Origin: Legionellales bacterium
GTDB taxonomy: Bacteria > Pseudomonadota > Gammaproteobacteria > PIVX01
Length of the DNA: 5,155 bases
Direction: 5' to 3'
Assembly (NCBI GenBank): GCA_013215905.1
Contig: JABSQI010000139.1
Location: 1-5,155, forward strand
In this document: one piece after another, positions 1 to 5,155 of the stretch
Layout: every line of letters begins with the position of its first letter
Numbering within the stretch: the first letter of the stretch is position 1
The notes under the pieces: generated by a model
What the model saw: the letters and a program-made list of their open reading frames with translations, nothing else
What the model was told of the DNA's origin: nothing
Database searches by the model: none
Position numbers and translations under genes: made by a program

Positions 1-262
1 AATGCACTCATGAATGATAATCGATAATAAATATGATTATGTAGAATATTTATACAGATATTCACTAAAACATAATGAATGTAGTTTTTCGGCCGATATG
101 TCGCTGCACTCAATATTTATATAGTTATGAAGGATATAAACAATCACAAAACTCAAATAATAATAGAAGCAATAGCAGTGGTTGTGTAATATTATAATTT
201 TCAAAATTTATCCCATCTATATTTAATAGAGGGAGAAGTTATACAGTAAGAAAAATAAATTT
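1..262. other. Upstream non-coding region and leader of the histidine phosphatase gene
   Basis: Apart from the doubtful remnant at 14-197, nothing definite is seen. The first frame is open from the window edge to tandem TAA stops at 25-30 (ending NALMNDNR), which could be the tail of an upstream gene. A perfect TATAAT at 193-198 could be a -10 box for the gene at 263, but no good -35 lies 16-18 bp upstream. A purine-rich run at 228-238 (AGAGGGAGAAG) looks like a Shine-Dalgarno sequence. It sits 24 nt before the ATG at 263, too far to serve it normally, and no alternative start codon lies between. Confidence 0.4.
14..197 (+). pseudogene. Possible decayed coding remnant ending in a CaaX-like tail
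   Basis: No intact gene of normal size is present here, but two adjacent open stretches look protein-like. An ATG at 14 opens 36 codons (to a TAG at 122-124) containing YDYVEYLYRYSLKHNE. The next frame is open from 69 to a TAA at 195-197 and reads YSYEGYKQSQN, then an Asn/Ser-rich stretch, then SSGCVIL. Joining them near 115-122 would give a protein of about 60 residues. The second stretch alone could start at an ATG at 75 (40 codons). Neither start has a convincing ribosome binding site. The terminal Cys-Val-Ile-Leu fits the eukaryotic CaaX prenylation pattern, which some secreted effectors of intracellular bacteria carry, but the stretch is short and could be chance. I do not recognise the family. 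Confidence 0.2.
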
Positions 263-811
263 ATGAAAATTATTTATATAGTCCATAGTACATCTAATGA
301 CAACGAGATTTCCATAGCATCTGGTAAATACGATGTATCATTGAGTACCAGAGGTATTTCTCAAGCCAAAGAGTTGCATAGCTATTTTAGTAGGGAGAAA
401 CACAATCAATGGGGAAGTATATTTTCCTCTACTCTTATAAGAGCTATTGATACTGCAAATTTGGTTTTTCCAGAAATGCAAAATACAATAATAAAAGATG
501 CTAGGTTAAATGAAATTGATTACGGGATTTATACTGGAAAAAATAAACAAGAAGTTGATAAGCTTAAACAGCAATATATTTATAAATGTTTCCCTGATGG
601 AGAATCATATAGTGATGTGGAAAAAAGAGTCAGGGATTTTTTAGAACAGTATAAACATAAAGAAATAATAACATTAATATCCCACCAAGCTCCTCAGTTA
701 GCTTTAGAAGTAATTTGTAATCAACAAAGTTGGCAGTCAGCAATGGATTTGGATTGGCGTAATTCTAATCCTAAGAAATGGCAGTGTTTTTGGACATATT
801 ATTATTCATAA
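263..811 (+). CDS. Histidine phosphatase superfamily protein with altered RHG motif
   Basis: This 182-residue cytosolic protein (no signal peptide or membrane segment) has the layout of the phosphoglycerate-mutase-like / histidine phosphatase superfamily, whose members transfer phosphate through a phospho-histidine. The N-terminal strand MKIIYIVHSTSNDNE places the nucleophile at His8. The usual Arg-His-Gly is here Val-His-Ser, so the first phosphate-binding Arg is missing. The other pocket residues appear in order: Arg60 in SSTLIRAIDTA, the acid/base candidate Glu84 in LNEIDYGIYTG, the GGES-like FPDGESYSDVEKRV (110-123) and the second His, His141, in ISHQAPQLALE. The C-terminus (W157, DWR 164-166, W172, FW 176-177) resembles, from memory, a branch of uncharacterised bacterial homologues. 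Substrate is unknown. The ATG at 263 is the only start before an in-frame stop at 227-229; its local ribosome binding site is poor. The gene is probably expressed alone, since the next gene is broken. Family is fairly sure; activity is open. Confidence 0.85.
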   Translation: MKIIYIVHSTSNDNEISIASGKYDVSLSTRGISQAKELHSYFSREKHNQWGSIFSSTLIRAIDTANLVFPEMQNTIIKDARLNEIDYGIYTGKNKQEVDKLKQQYIYKCFPDGESYSDVEKRVRDFLEQYKHKEIITLISHQAPQLALEVICNQQSWQSAMDLDWRNSNPKKWQCFWTYYYS

Positions 812-875
812 ATAGAATTTTTCTGGTACTGGGTAACTATTTATATATTATAAAAACACCTATGAAAACATAAAA

Positions 876-1396
876 ATGTTTAAATATATGCCATTATTGT
901 TCTTTTGATAAATATATCAGTTATTAGTTAAATTTCTCTTGGTTTCAAAATTTTTCTTTTAATCAAGTCGATATTGCCAATAGTGATCCTGATGATAAAG
1001 ATACTGAGTTTCCTACTATCTATTTTAGGATTTGATACTTACCTTTCTTTGCGAGGTAGAATTCCTTTATACTTAGGAGTAGGTGGGGATATTGCTCTAA
1101 CTGGAACTGGAGGTATTGGTATATCTACTATGATGATGGGACTTGCTAAGGGTGAGCCTAATAATGGTGAAGGGCAATTGGTGTGGTATAGATTCGGATT
1201 TGTAAAAATATTAAGTTATGGTGTTGACTATTATCCTATTAAATGGCTAGGCCTCACCTTTGAGGTGCAAAATAGATTTTACAACTATACCAAAGATACA
1301 GGTTCAAAAATGCAAGGTAAACGAACAAGATATAAAAAATCTTTTAACTATTCTACTGGTAATATATTTGTATTTGGAATTAAAATTACCTATTAA
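876..1396 (+). pseudogene. Frameshifted outer-membrane beta-barrel protein gene
   Basis: The last 122 codons (1031-1396) read as a beta-barrel C-terminus. They are rich in Gly, Tyr and alternating hydrophobic residues (FDTYLSLRGRIPLYLGVGG, YDYYPIKWLGLTFEVQNRF) and end in GIKITY, with the terminal aromatic residue usual for outer-membrane proteins. The same frame extends upstream to a TTG at 974, but there it gives only an implausible hydrophobic run. The real preceding sequence lies one frame away at 928-1032, with VDIANSDPDDKDTEFPTIY just before the break. Removing one T from the run at 1023-1026 fuses the two as TIYLGFDTYLSLRG. Further upstream an ATG at 876 starts MFKYMPLLF, which continues in another frame as LLINISVIS; together these look like a signal peptide. 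At least two or three frame breaks, plus stops at 906, 925 and 929, separate start from barrel. The rebuilt protein, about 170 residues, is short for a barrel of this type, so internal sequence may also be lost. The exact family is not recognised. Confidence 0.7.
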
Positions 1397-1413
1397 AAAA
1401 ACAATATTTTTTA

Positions 1414-1440
1414 GGTTGTGATAATGAGAGAGTCATAACC
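1414..1440. terminator. Hairpin between convergent genes
   Basis: GGTTGTGA (1414-1421) pairs with TCATAACC (1433-1440), giving an 8-bp stem with one G-T pair and an 11-nt loop, 17 nt after the outer-membrane pseudogene stop. No T-run follows directly on the plus strand. On the minus strand a T-rich tract is about a dozen bases away. It may end transcripts from the HEAT gene or the pseudogene, but it is not a textbook intrinsic terminator. Confidence 0.35.
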
Positions 1441-1451
1441 GTTGGAAATTT

Positions 1452-1476
1452 TGATTTTTACTCATCAAAAAAATCA
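1452..1476 (-). terminator. AT-rich hairpin overlapping the HEAT gene stop codon
   Basis: TGATTTTT (1452-1459) and AAAAATCA (1469-1476) form a perfect 8-bp stem with a 9-nt loop. The minus-strand stop TGA of the HEAT-repeat gene is part of the stem. Almost all pairs are A-T, so the structure is weak. It could assist termination of the tag-HEAT transcript. Confidence 0.3.
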
Positions 1477-2229
1477 TGTCTTAGAATTTTGAATTTGTTG
1501 CAGACTTCTTTTTGATTCCCAGATTAACTGTTTATTTGTGGTTTTTTGTGCGATATTTAGTAAATATTTAACTACATCTTTACATGGGAATGCCTGTAAT
1601 GCTCTGATGAGTTTCCACATAATCAAAGGGTTGTTGTTATATTGTGTTGTTAATTTTAGTATGTAATCTTTAGCTTGGTAGTTTTTTTGGTAATAAGAAA
1701 TATATCCTAGGGCGTCTATGCCTTCAGAAAGTTGTTTAGAATTGTTAGTATCAAGCTTGTTTAATAAAACAGGTATAGCGATATTTCCAATCTTACATAT
1801 AGATCTTGCGATAATATCTCTTGGAAGAGGGTAATTATTTTTATTAAATTTTTTAGTTGGTAGATTTACATGCTGGTTATTCCCAATCTTTCCTAATAAT
1901 GGGATACATTTTTCTGCACTAATTTTCCCTAAGCTTCCTAATGTTTCTGATATAGCGATACGAGGGTATAGTTTTTTTTCAATTGATATAGCATTAATTA
2001 GTTGATCAATAAATTCAGTAGCATTGCTTTTTTTCAAGATGATTTTTGCTGCAATTGTTCTTTGTGTAGCTACATTAGATTGTAATAAATTTAAAATCTC
2101 ACTATCTGGTAGATGTTCAAATTTTATTATATCAGTGGCTGTAACAAATCCTCTAGATCGCATTGCCTTTGAGTTATTTTGCTTCATATGTATAAAGTTA
2201 AATATATGTGAATGCTGATAGTTTATCAT
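1474..2229 (-). CDS. HEAT-repeat protein of unknown function
   Basis: The protein (up to 251 residues) is a string of amphipathic helix pairs typical of HEAT repeats, which build curved scaffolds that bind proteins or nucleic acids. Repeat-like units are visible around residues 40-68 (DSEILNLLQSNVATQRTIAA), 71-101 (ending RIAISETLGSLG), 102-117, 136-160 (LPRDIIARSICKIGNIAIP), 163-180 (SKQLSEGIDALGYISYY), 199-215 (NPLIMWKLIRALQAFP) and 231-246. No signal peptide or membrane helix is seen. Three in-frame ATGs are possible, at 2229, 2187 and 2163, none with a good ribosome binding site. The first 22 residues look unlike the rest, and MRSRGFVTATD, from the ATG at 2163, is the first part that looks conserved, so the true start may be 2187 or 2163. 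The gene lies 32 bp after tag on the same strand, suggesting co-transcription. HEAT-like folds also occur in the AlkC/AlkD DNA glycosylases, but I cannot identify their active-site residues here. Confidence 0.75.
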   Translation of the reverse strand: MINYQHSHIFNFIHMKQNNSKAMRSRGFVTATDIIKFEHLPDSEILNLLQSNVATQRTIAAKIILKKSNATEFIDQLINAISIEKKLYPRIAISETLGSLGKISAEKCIPLLGKIGNNQHVNLPTKKFNKNNYPLPRDIIARSICKIGNIAIPVLLNKLDTNNSKQLSEGIDALGYISYYQKNYQAKDYILKLTTQYNNNPLIMWKLIRALQAFPCKDVVKYLLNIAQKTTNKQLIWESKRSLQQIQNSKT

Positions 2230-2261
2230 AGAATGTCAGATACTCATTCACAAGAATTTGT

Positions 2262-2825
2262 CTACATAACTTCTTTATATCGAAAACAACTAACTATATG
2301 ATCATTTACCATACCTGCTGCCTGCATATAAGCATACATTATTGTTGTACCGACAAACTTAAATCCTCTTTTTTTTAAATCTTTACTAAATGCATCTGAG
2401 ATATGGGTGGAGTTTGGGATCTGATCTATACTTTTCCATTTATTAACAATGGGCGAGTTATCAATAAATTGTGATTGATATTGATAAAAAGAGCCAAATT
2501 CTTGCTGAATATCTAGAAATGATTTTGCATTACTGATAGTGGATAAAATCTTTAATTTATTTCTAATGATCCCAGAATTATTCATTAATTTAGTTATTTT
2601 ACTGTCACTGTATTTTGCTATTTTTTGAATATTGAACTTATCAAATGCTTGATAATAATTATCCCTTTTTTTAAGGATGGTAAGCCAATTTAAACCTGCT
2701 TGTCCTCCTTCTAGGGTTAAATATTCAAATAATTTTTGTTCGTTTTTTTGCGGAACTCCCCATTCCATATCGTGATATTTGATAGATAATGGATGATTTT
2801 TGCACCAAGAGCATCTGTATTTCAT
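2262..2825 (-). CDS. tag: DNA-3-methyladenine glycosylase I
   Basis: Tag removes 3-methyladenine from alkylated DNA, the first step of base excision repair, and acts constitutively in the cytosol. At 187 residues it has the family's normal length and aligns throughout with E. coli Tag as I remember it. The zinc ligands are all present: Cys5 (MKYRCSWC), His18 (KYHDMEWGVP), His176 and Cys180 (GMVNDHIVSC). Base-pocket residues equivalent to E. coli Tyr16, Glu38 and Trp46 are Tyr17, Glu39 (LEGGQAGLNW) and Trp47. The segment FSKDLKKRGFKFVGTTIMYA (146-165) is the usual conserved helix region. The start is supported by AGGAA on the minus strand (2836-2840), about 10 nt before the ATG. The gene is first in a likely two-gene unit with the HEAT-repeat gene. 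It looks intact and functional. Confidence 0.96.
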   Translation of the reverse strand: MKYRCSWCKNHPLSIKYHDMEWGVPQKNEQKLFEYLTLEGGQAGLNWLTILKKRDNYYQAFDKFNIQKIAKYSDSKITKLMNNSGIIRNKLKILSTISNAKSFLDIQQEFGSFYQYQSQFIDNSPIVNKWKSIDQIPNSTHISDAFSKDLKKRGFKFVGTTIMYAYMQAAGMVNDHIVSCFRYKEVM

Positions 2826-3034
2826 TATTAGTTATTTCCTAGCATTTATTAGCATATAGTATTTACTATTTGAGCTAGATAAATTTTACAGGAGTTAAAA
2901 TTAATTCACAAAAATAATTTACCAAAAAGTGGAGTAAAGAACTTGATTTTAGATATAGGTATCAGCAAAGATGATTATACCCGAAGTTGCTGAGTTACTA
3001 GATAATTATTTGTTAGCTAAATGATAACTTCAGA

Positions 3035-3150
3035 ACAATCATTTTAATGTGCTATAAGCATAGTATGCGGTGCAGAGCATCGCTCTTTTACAACTATATA
3101 GATACCAATTGACAGTTTATACTATATCTATAGCACATTAAAATGACTGT
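3035..3150. repeat. Long imperfect inverted repeat, MITE-like or 3' transcript structure
   Basis: The arms at 3035-3066 and 3119-3150 match as reverse complements at 28 of 32 positions. They include a perfect 18-bp core, TCATTTTAATGTGCTATA, at 3039-3056 and its complement at 3129-3146. With two small gaps the pairing extends outward to CTT(C)AG, reaching within a base or two of the ETF-QO stop codon. The four mismatches are all transitions. The 52-nt spacer contains a GC-rich hairpin (3067-3083). There is no transposase reading frame inside, so the block has the size and form of a miniature inverted-repeat element or a conserved intergenic palindrome. Alternatively it is a 3' hairpin that protects or ends the ETF-QO mRNA, although no T-run follows it. 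No target-site duplication is evident. Confidence 0.7.
3067..3083. other. GC-rich hairpin in the spacer of the inverted repeat
   Basis: GCGGTGC (3067-3073) pairs with GCATCGC (3077-3083) around the loop AGA, with one G-T pair. It is the most GC-rich short stretch in the region and is followed on the plus strand by TCTTTTA. That resembles an intrinsic terminator pointing right, but no plus-strand gene lies upstream, so it is more probably part of the element's own fold. Confidence 0.45.
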
Positions 3151-3155
3151 CTAAG

Positions 3156-4772
3156 TTACATATTCATATAATTGGGGCCTTCGCCTCCCTCTGGTACAGT
3201 CCAATCAATATTTTTATTAGGATCTTTAATATCACAAGCTTTACAATGTAAACAGTTCTGAAAATTAATTTGTAAAACAGGATTACTATTATTATAGACT
3301 ATTTCGTAGACTCCTGCTGGGCAATATTTAGTTTCAGGGGAGTCAAAAATTTTGTAATTATTCTCAATAACTTGATTTATGTTGGTAATTTTCAAATGAC
3401 TATCTTGATTGTCTCGGTGCATGGTGCCTGATAAATATAAGGAACTTGCTTTATCAAAAACTAACTTATGATCTGGATTTAAGTAGTTAATTTTCTTGGA
3501 TTTATCTGCGGGTAGGAGACTGGATCTACTATCTCTATGTTTAAATGTCCAAGGCGTTTTACCCCTAAATAAAAATAGCTCTATCCCACTATGAATAATT
3601 CCAGGTATTAAGCCAGATTTAAAGAATGGCTTAACGTTTCTGACCGTATATAGTTCTTTATACATCTCACTGTTTTTGATAAGTTGTTGATATTTGGTTA
3701 TTTCAATTTTATTATCATTTATATCTTCTGATATTGCTTGTGCTGCCATTATTCCTGAGTAAATTGCATTATCTATCCCTTTAATTTTAGGAACGTTAAC
3801 AAATCCGGCACTGTCTCCTATTAACATACCTCCATTAAATGTAAGCTTTGGTATTGCTTGATATCCTCCTTCACTAATACATTTGGCTCCATAATTTAAT
3901 CTATTACCATCTTTTAATAATTTTTTTATATATGGATGAGTTTTAAATAATTGCATTTCTTGAAAAGGATCGATATTTGGGTTCTGGTAATCCAAGCCTG
4001 TAATTAAACCAATTGCTATCTTGTTATCAGCATAATGATAAATAAAACCTCCTCCGTATGCTTTACTATTTAAAGGCCATCCTAGAGTATGGATAACACT
4101 TCCTGGATTATGACAAGAGTTTTTTACCTCCCATAGTTCCTTAATACCAAGTCCATATGATTGTGGGCGTGTATTTTGATCTAAATTAAATTTTCGCATG
4201 ATTTGTTTGGCAATTGATCCTCTCACGCCTTCTGCAATTATTGTTTGCTTAGCAAATATTTTAATTCCAGGTTGATAATTAGTTAGTTTTTCTTGGTTTT
4301 TTCCTAACCCATAGTCTGTGGTTAAAATACCGCAAACTTGATCATTCTCGTATAAAGGTTCTTTGGCACTTACACCTGTTAGAATATCTATACCAAGACT
4401 TTCAGCATATTTGGCTAAATGTTGACATGTTTCTCCAAGAGATAGGATAACATTATTTAGATTGCTTAATTTTTTTAAAATAGGTAAAGGAAAAGTTTTG
4501 TTTTTTGTTAAAAAAAATAATTTATCTTTGGTTACATTTGTGTGAGGAATTATATTTTTCCAATCAGGTAGGACAATAGATAAAGCTTTAGCGTCTATTA
4601 CTGCTCCAGATAATATGTGAGCTCCAACAGATGCACCTTTTTCAATAACCGCAATACTTAATTCGGCGGTTTTTCCGGTTTGCATCAATTTTTTCAGGTG
4701 AATCGCGCAAGCTAATCCTGCAGGTCCTGCGCCAATGATTAATAAATCATATTGTAAACTATCTTCGTTCAT
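3156..4772 (-). CDS. etfQO: Electron transfer flavoprotein-ubiquinone oxidoreductase (ETF-QO)
   Basis: This membrane-associated enzyme takes electrons from reduced electron transfer flavoprotein and passes them to ubiquinone, linking acyl-CoA and amino-acid oxidation to the respiratory chain. The 538-residue length is normal for the family. The FAD-binding Rossmann motif is at 14-19 (GAGPAG), with the acidic ribose-binding Glu44 and the family signature EKGASVGAHILSGAV (44-58). Further signatures are AEGVRGSIAKQ (180-190), YGLGIKELWEV (206-216), the GGGFIYHY region (240-247), LTFNGGMLIGDSAGF (310-324) and VNVPKIKG (325-332). The C-terminal domain carries the four 4Fe-4S ligands: Cys484 in CPAGVYE, and Cys507, Cys510 and Cys513 in CLHCKACDIKDP. 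It ends with the usual PEGGEGPNY tail, so it is complete. The ATG at 4772 has only a weak GAG ribosome site. The gene is divergent from etfB, its electron-donor partner, across 132 bp. Confidence 0.97.
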   Translation of the reverse strand: MNEDSLQYDLLIIGAGPAGLACAIHLKKLMQTGKTAELSIAVIEKGASVGAHILSGAVIDAKALSIVLPDWKNIIPHTNVTKDKLFFLTKNKTFPLPILKKLSNLNNVILSLGETCQHLAKYAESLGIDILTGVSAKEPLYENDQVCGILTTDYGLGKNQEKLTNYQPGIKIFAKQTIIAEGVRGSIAKQIMRKFNLDQNTRPQSYGLGIKELWEVKNSCHNPGSVIHTLGWPLNSKAYGGGFIYHYADNKIAIGLITGLDYQNPNIDPFQEMQLFKTHPYIKKLLKDGNRLNYGAKCISEGGYQAIPKLTFNGGMLIGDSAGFVNVPKIKGIDNAIYSGIMAAQAISEDINDNKIEITKYQQLIKNSEMYKELYTVRNVKPFFKSGLIPGIIHSGIELFLFRGKTPWTFKHRDSRSSLLPADKSKKINYLNPDHKLVFDKASSLYLSGTMHRDNQDSHLKITNINQVIENNYKIFDSPETKYCPAGVYEIVYNNSNPVLQINFQNCLHCKACDIKDPNKNIDWTVPEGGEGPNYMNM

Positions 4773-4796
4773 TTAATGCTCAAAGGTAATTATTGT

Positions 4797-4812
4797 ATGA
4801 TAATTTTATCAT
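4797..4812. promoter_or_regulatory. 16-nt dyad in the divergent ETF promoter region
   Basis: ATGATAATTTTATCAT has perfect 7-bp arms around a central TT. It lies 25 bp upstream of the ETF-QO start and overlaps a possible minus-strand -10 box (TACAAT, complement of 4792-4797) by one base. Its position between divergent, functionally linked genes makes it a reasonable operator candidate. The regulator is unknown. A chance AT-rich palindrome is also possible. Confidence 0.35.
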
Positions 4813-4849
4813 GGAAATTGGAAAATTGCTTAGTATATTTGCTAAATTG

Positions 4850-4879
4850 TTTACCTATACTAGTATTCTTAGGTATTAT
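4850..4879 (+). promoter_or_regulatory. Candidate sigma-70-type promoter of etfB
   Basis: TTTACC (4850-4855, four of six matches to the -35 consensus) is followed after 18 bp by TATTAT (4874-4879, five of six matches to the -10 consensus). The -10 box ends 25 bp before the etfB start codon, a sensible distance. In such AT-rich DNA similar matches are common, so this is only a candidate. Confidence 0.4.
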
Positions 4880-4904
4880 ATAGATTGTAAATGGTAGGTA
4901 TGAG

Positions 4905-5155
4905 ATGAAAATATTAGTTTGCTTAAAACAAGTATTAAATCCTTATGCGAAAGTTTTTCCAGACGATACAAATAAGGTTATCAGATCAAATAATACAAGA
5001 TATGTAATCAATCCTTTTGATGAAATAGCTATAGAAGAAGCTGTAAGATTAAAGGAGCAGTATAATTGTGAAATAATTGCTCTAAGTATTGGTTCTCCCG
5101 AGATTCAAGAGTCTCTGCGTAAAGCTTTAGCTATAGGGGCAGATAGAGGTGTTCT
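4905..5155 (+). CDS. etfB: Electron transfer flavoprotein beta subunit, 5' part
   Basis: EtfB is the small subunit of the EtfAB heterodimer, a soluble FAD/AMP protein that carries electrons from acyl-CoA and other flavin dehydrogenases to ETF-QO. The window shows 83 codons, about a third of a normal EtfB, before the edge. Family signatures are the N-terminal strand MKILVCLKQV, the conserved NPFDEIAIEEAVRLKE (36-51), the strand CEIIALSIGS (55-64) and ALAIGADRGV (74-83). The ATG at 4905 is supported by TAGG (4895-4898), six bases upstream. An overlapping ATG at 4900 runs into a stop two codons later. The segment between residues 11 and 35 (with AKVFPDDTNKVIRSNN) fits the usual variable loop. 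etfA probably follows outside the window. No stop is reached, so completeness cannot be judged. Confidence 0.95.
   Translation, partial: MKILVCLKQVLNPYAKVFPDDTNKVIRSNNTRYVINPFDEIAIEEAVRLKEQYNCEIIALSIGSPEIQESLRKALAIGADRGV

Larger units (their letters stand above)
2826..3155. other. 330-bp intergenic region between tag and the ETF-QO gene
   Basis: No gene of usual size is found. The right half (3035-3150) is an inverted-repeat element. The left part should contain the promoter of tag; the minus strand near 2850-2880 has AT-rich -10-like hexamers but no clear -35 partner. Two tiny plus-strand reading frames are protein-like: GVKNLILDIGISKDDYT (2931-2981) and MIIPEVAELLDNYLLAK (ATG at 2971, stop at 3022). 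Both are too short to call and lie in different frames, so they may be remnants or chance. The ETF-QO transcript enters this region from the right. Confidence 0.5.

Noticed and set aside
812..875. Intrinsic terminator after the histidine phosphatase gene
   Set aside because: I found no stable stem followed by a T-run; the small AACAT/ATGTT pairing near 868-881 is too weak and overlaps the start of the next gene.
974..1030. N-terminus of the barrel fragment as an intact gene starting at TTG 974
   Set aside because: The start is a TTG without a ribosome binding site and gives a hydrophobic run unlike a barrel precursor, while the adjacent frame supplies a natural continuation of the protein.
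2024..2218. 64-codon plus-strand reading frame
   Set aside because: It lies wholly antisense to the HEAT-repeat gene, has no ribosome binding site and shows no recognisable motif; it is a shadow frame.
2943..2981. LILDIGISKDDYT as an IS110-type transposase N-terminus
   Set aside because: It resembles the short Asp-containing start of such transposases, but it is too short, has no ATG and ends within a few codons; no other transposase motif is present.
3109..3114. Perfect TTGACA -35 hexamer inside the inverted repeat
   Set aside because: No -10 box lies at 16-18 bp; the nearest, TATAGC, is at 14 bp. A promoter here would only drive antisense transcription of ETF-QO.
4797..4812. Calling the dyad a definite Fur box
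   Set aside because: It lacks one central base compared with the 7-1-7 Fur pattern, and no iron-regulated gene or fur gene is in view; it was kept only as an unassigned operator candidate.

Overview
The window is AT-rich (about 30% GC by eye) and carries proteobacterial metabolic and repair genes. The best taxonomic clue is the electron-transfer-flavoprotein locus. A ubiquinone-linked ETF dehydrogenase (ETF-QO) is divergent from etfB, an arrangement I know from gammaproteobacteria such as Pseudomonas. Together with the low GC, decayed genes and loose intergenic spacing, this suggests a host-associated or reduced-genome proteobacterium, perhaps Legionellales-like. That placement is inference; no rRNA or tRNA gene is present to settle it.

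Layout from left to right. Positions 1-262 hold no confident gene, only short open stretches in two frames that look like a decayed coding remnant; one ends in Cys-Val-Ile-Leu. Positions 263-811 (+) encode a histidine-phosphatase-superfamily protein in which the Arg that normally precedes the catalytic His is Val. Positions 876-1396 (+) are a broken outer-membrane beta-barrel gene: a signal-peptide-like start and the mature N-terminus lie in other frames than the C-terminal barrel. Positions 1474-2825 (-) carry tag (3-methyladenine DNA glycosylase I) followed by a HEAT-repeat protein gene, probably one transcription unit. Weak hairpins at 1414-1476 separate it from the convergent pseudogene.

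Positions 2826-3155 are non-coding. They contain a long imperfect inverted repeat (3035-3150, arms of 32 nt) that begins 5 bp from the ETF-QO stop codon and surrounds a small GC-rich hairpin. Positions 3156-4772 (-) encode a full-length ETF-QO, and 4905-5155 (+) is the 5' part of etfB, cut by the window edge. The 132-bp gap between these two divergent genes holds a 16-nt dyad and a plausible sigma-70-type promoter for etfB.

Functionally, EtfB (with EtfA, presumably just outside the window) takes electrons from flavin dehydrogenases such as acyl-CoA dehydrogenases, and ETF-QO passes them to ubiquinone. Tag repairs alkylated DNA. The HEAT protein next to it has no assigned function. No complete mobile element, CRISPR array or obvious new multi-gene system is visible. 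The most interesting items are the inverted-repeat element, the tag/HEAT pairing, the fragmented outer-membrane gene and the possible CaaX-ending remnant.
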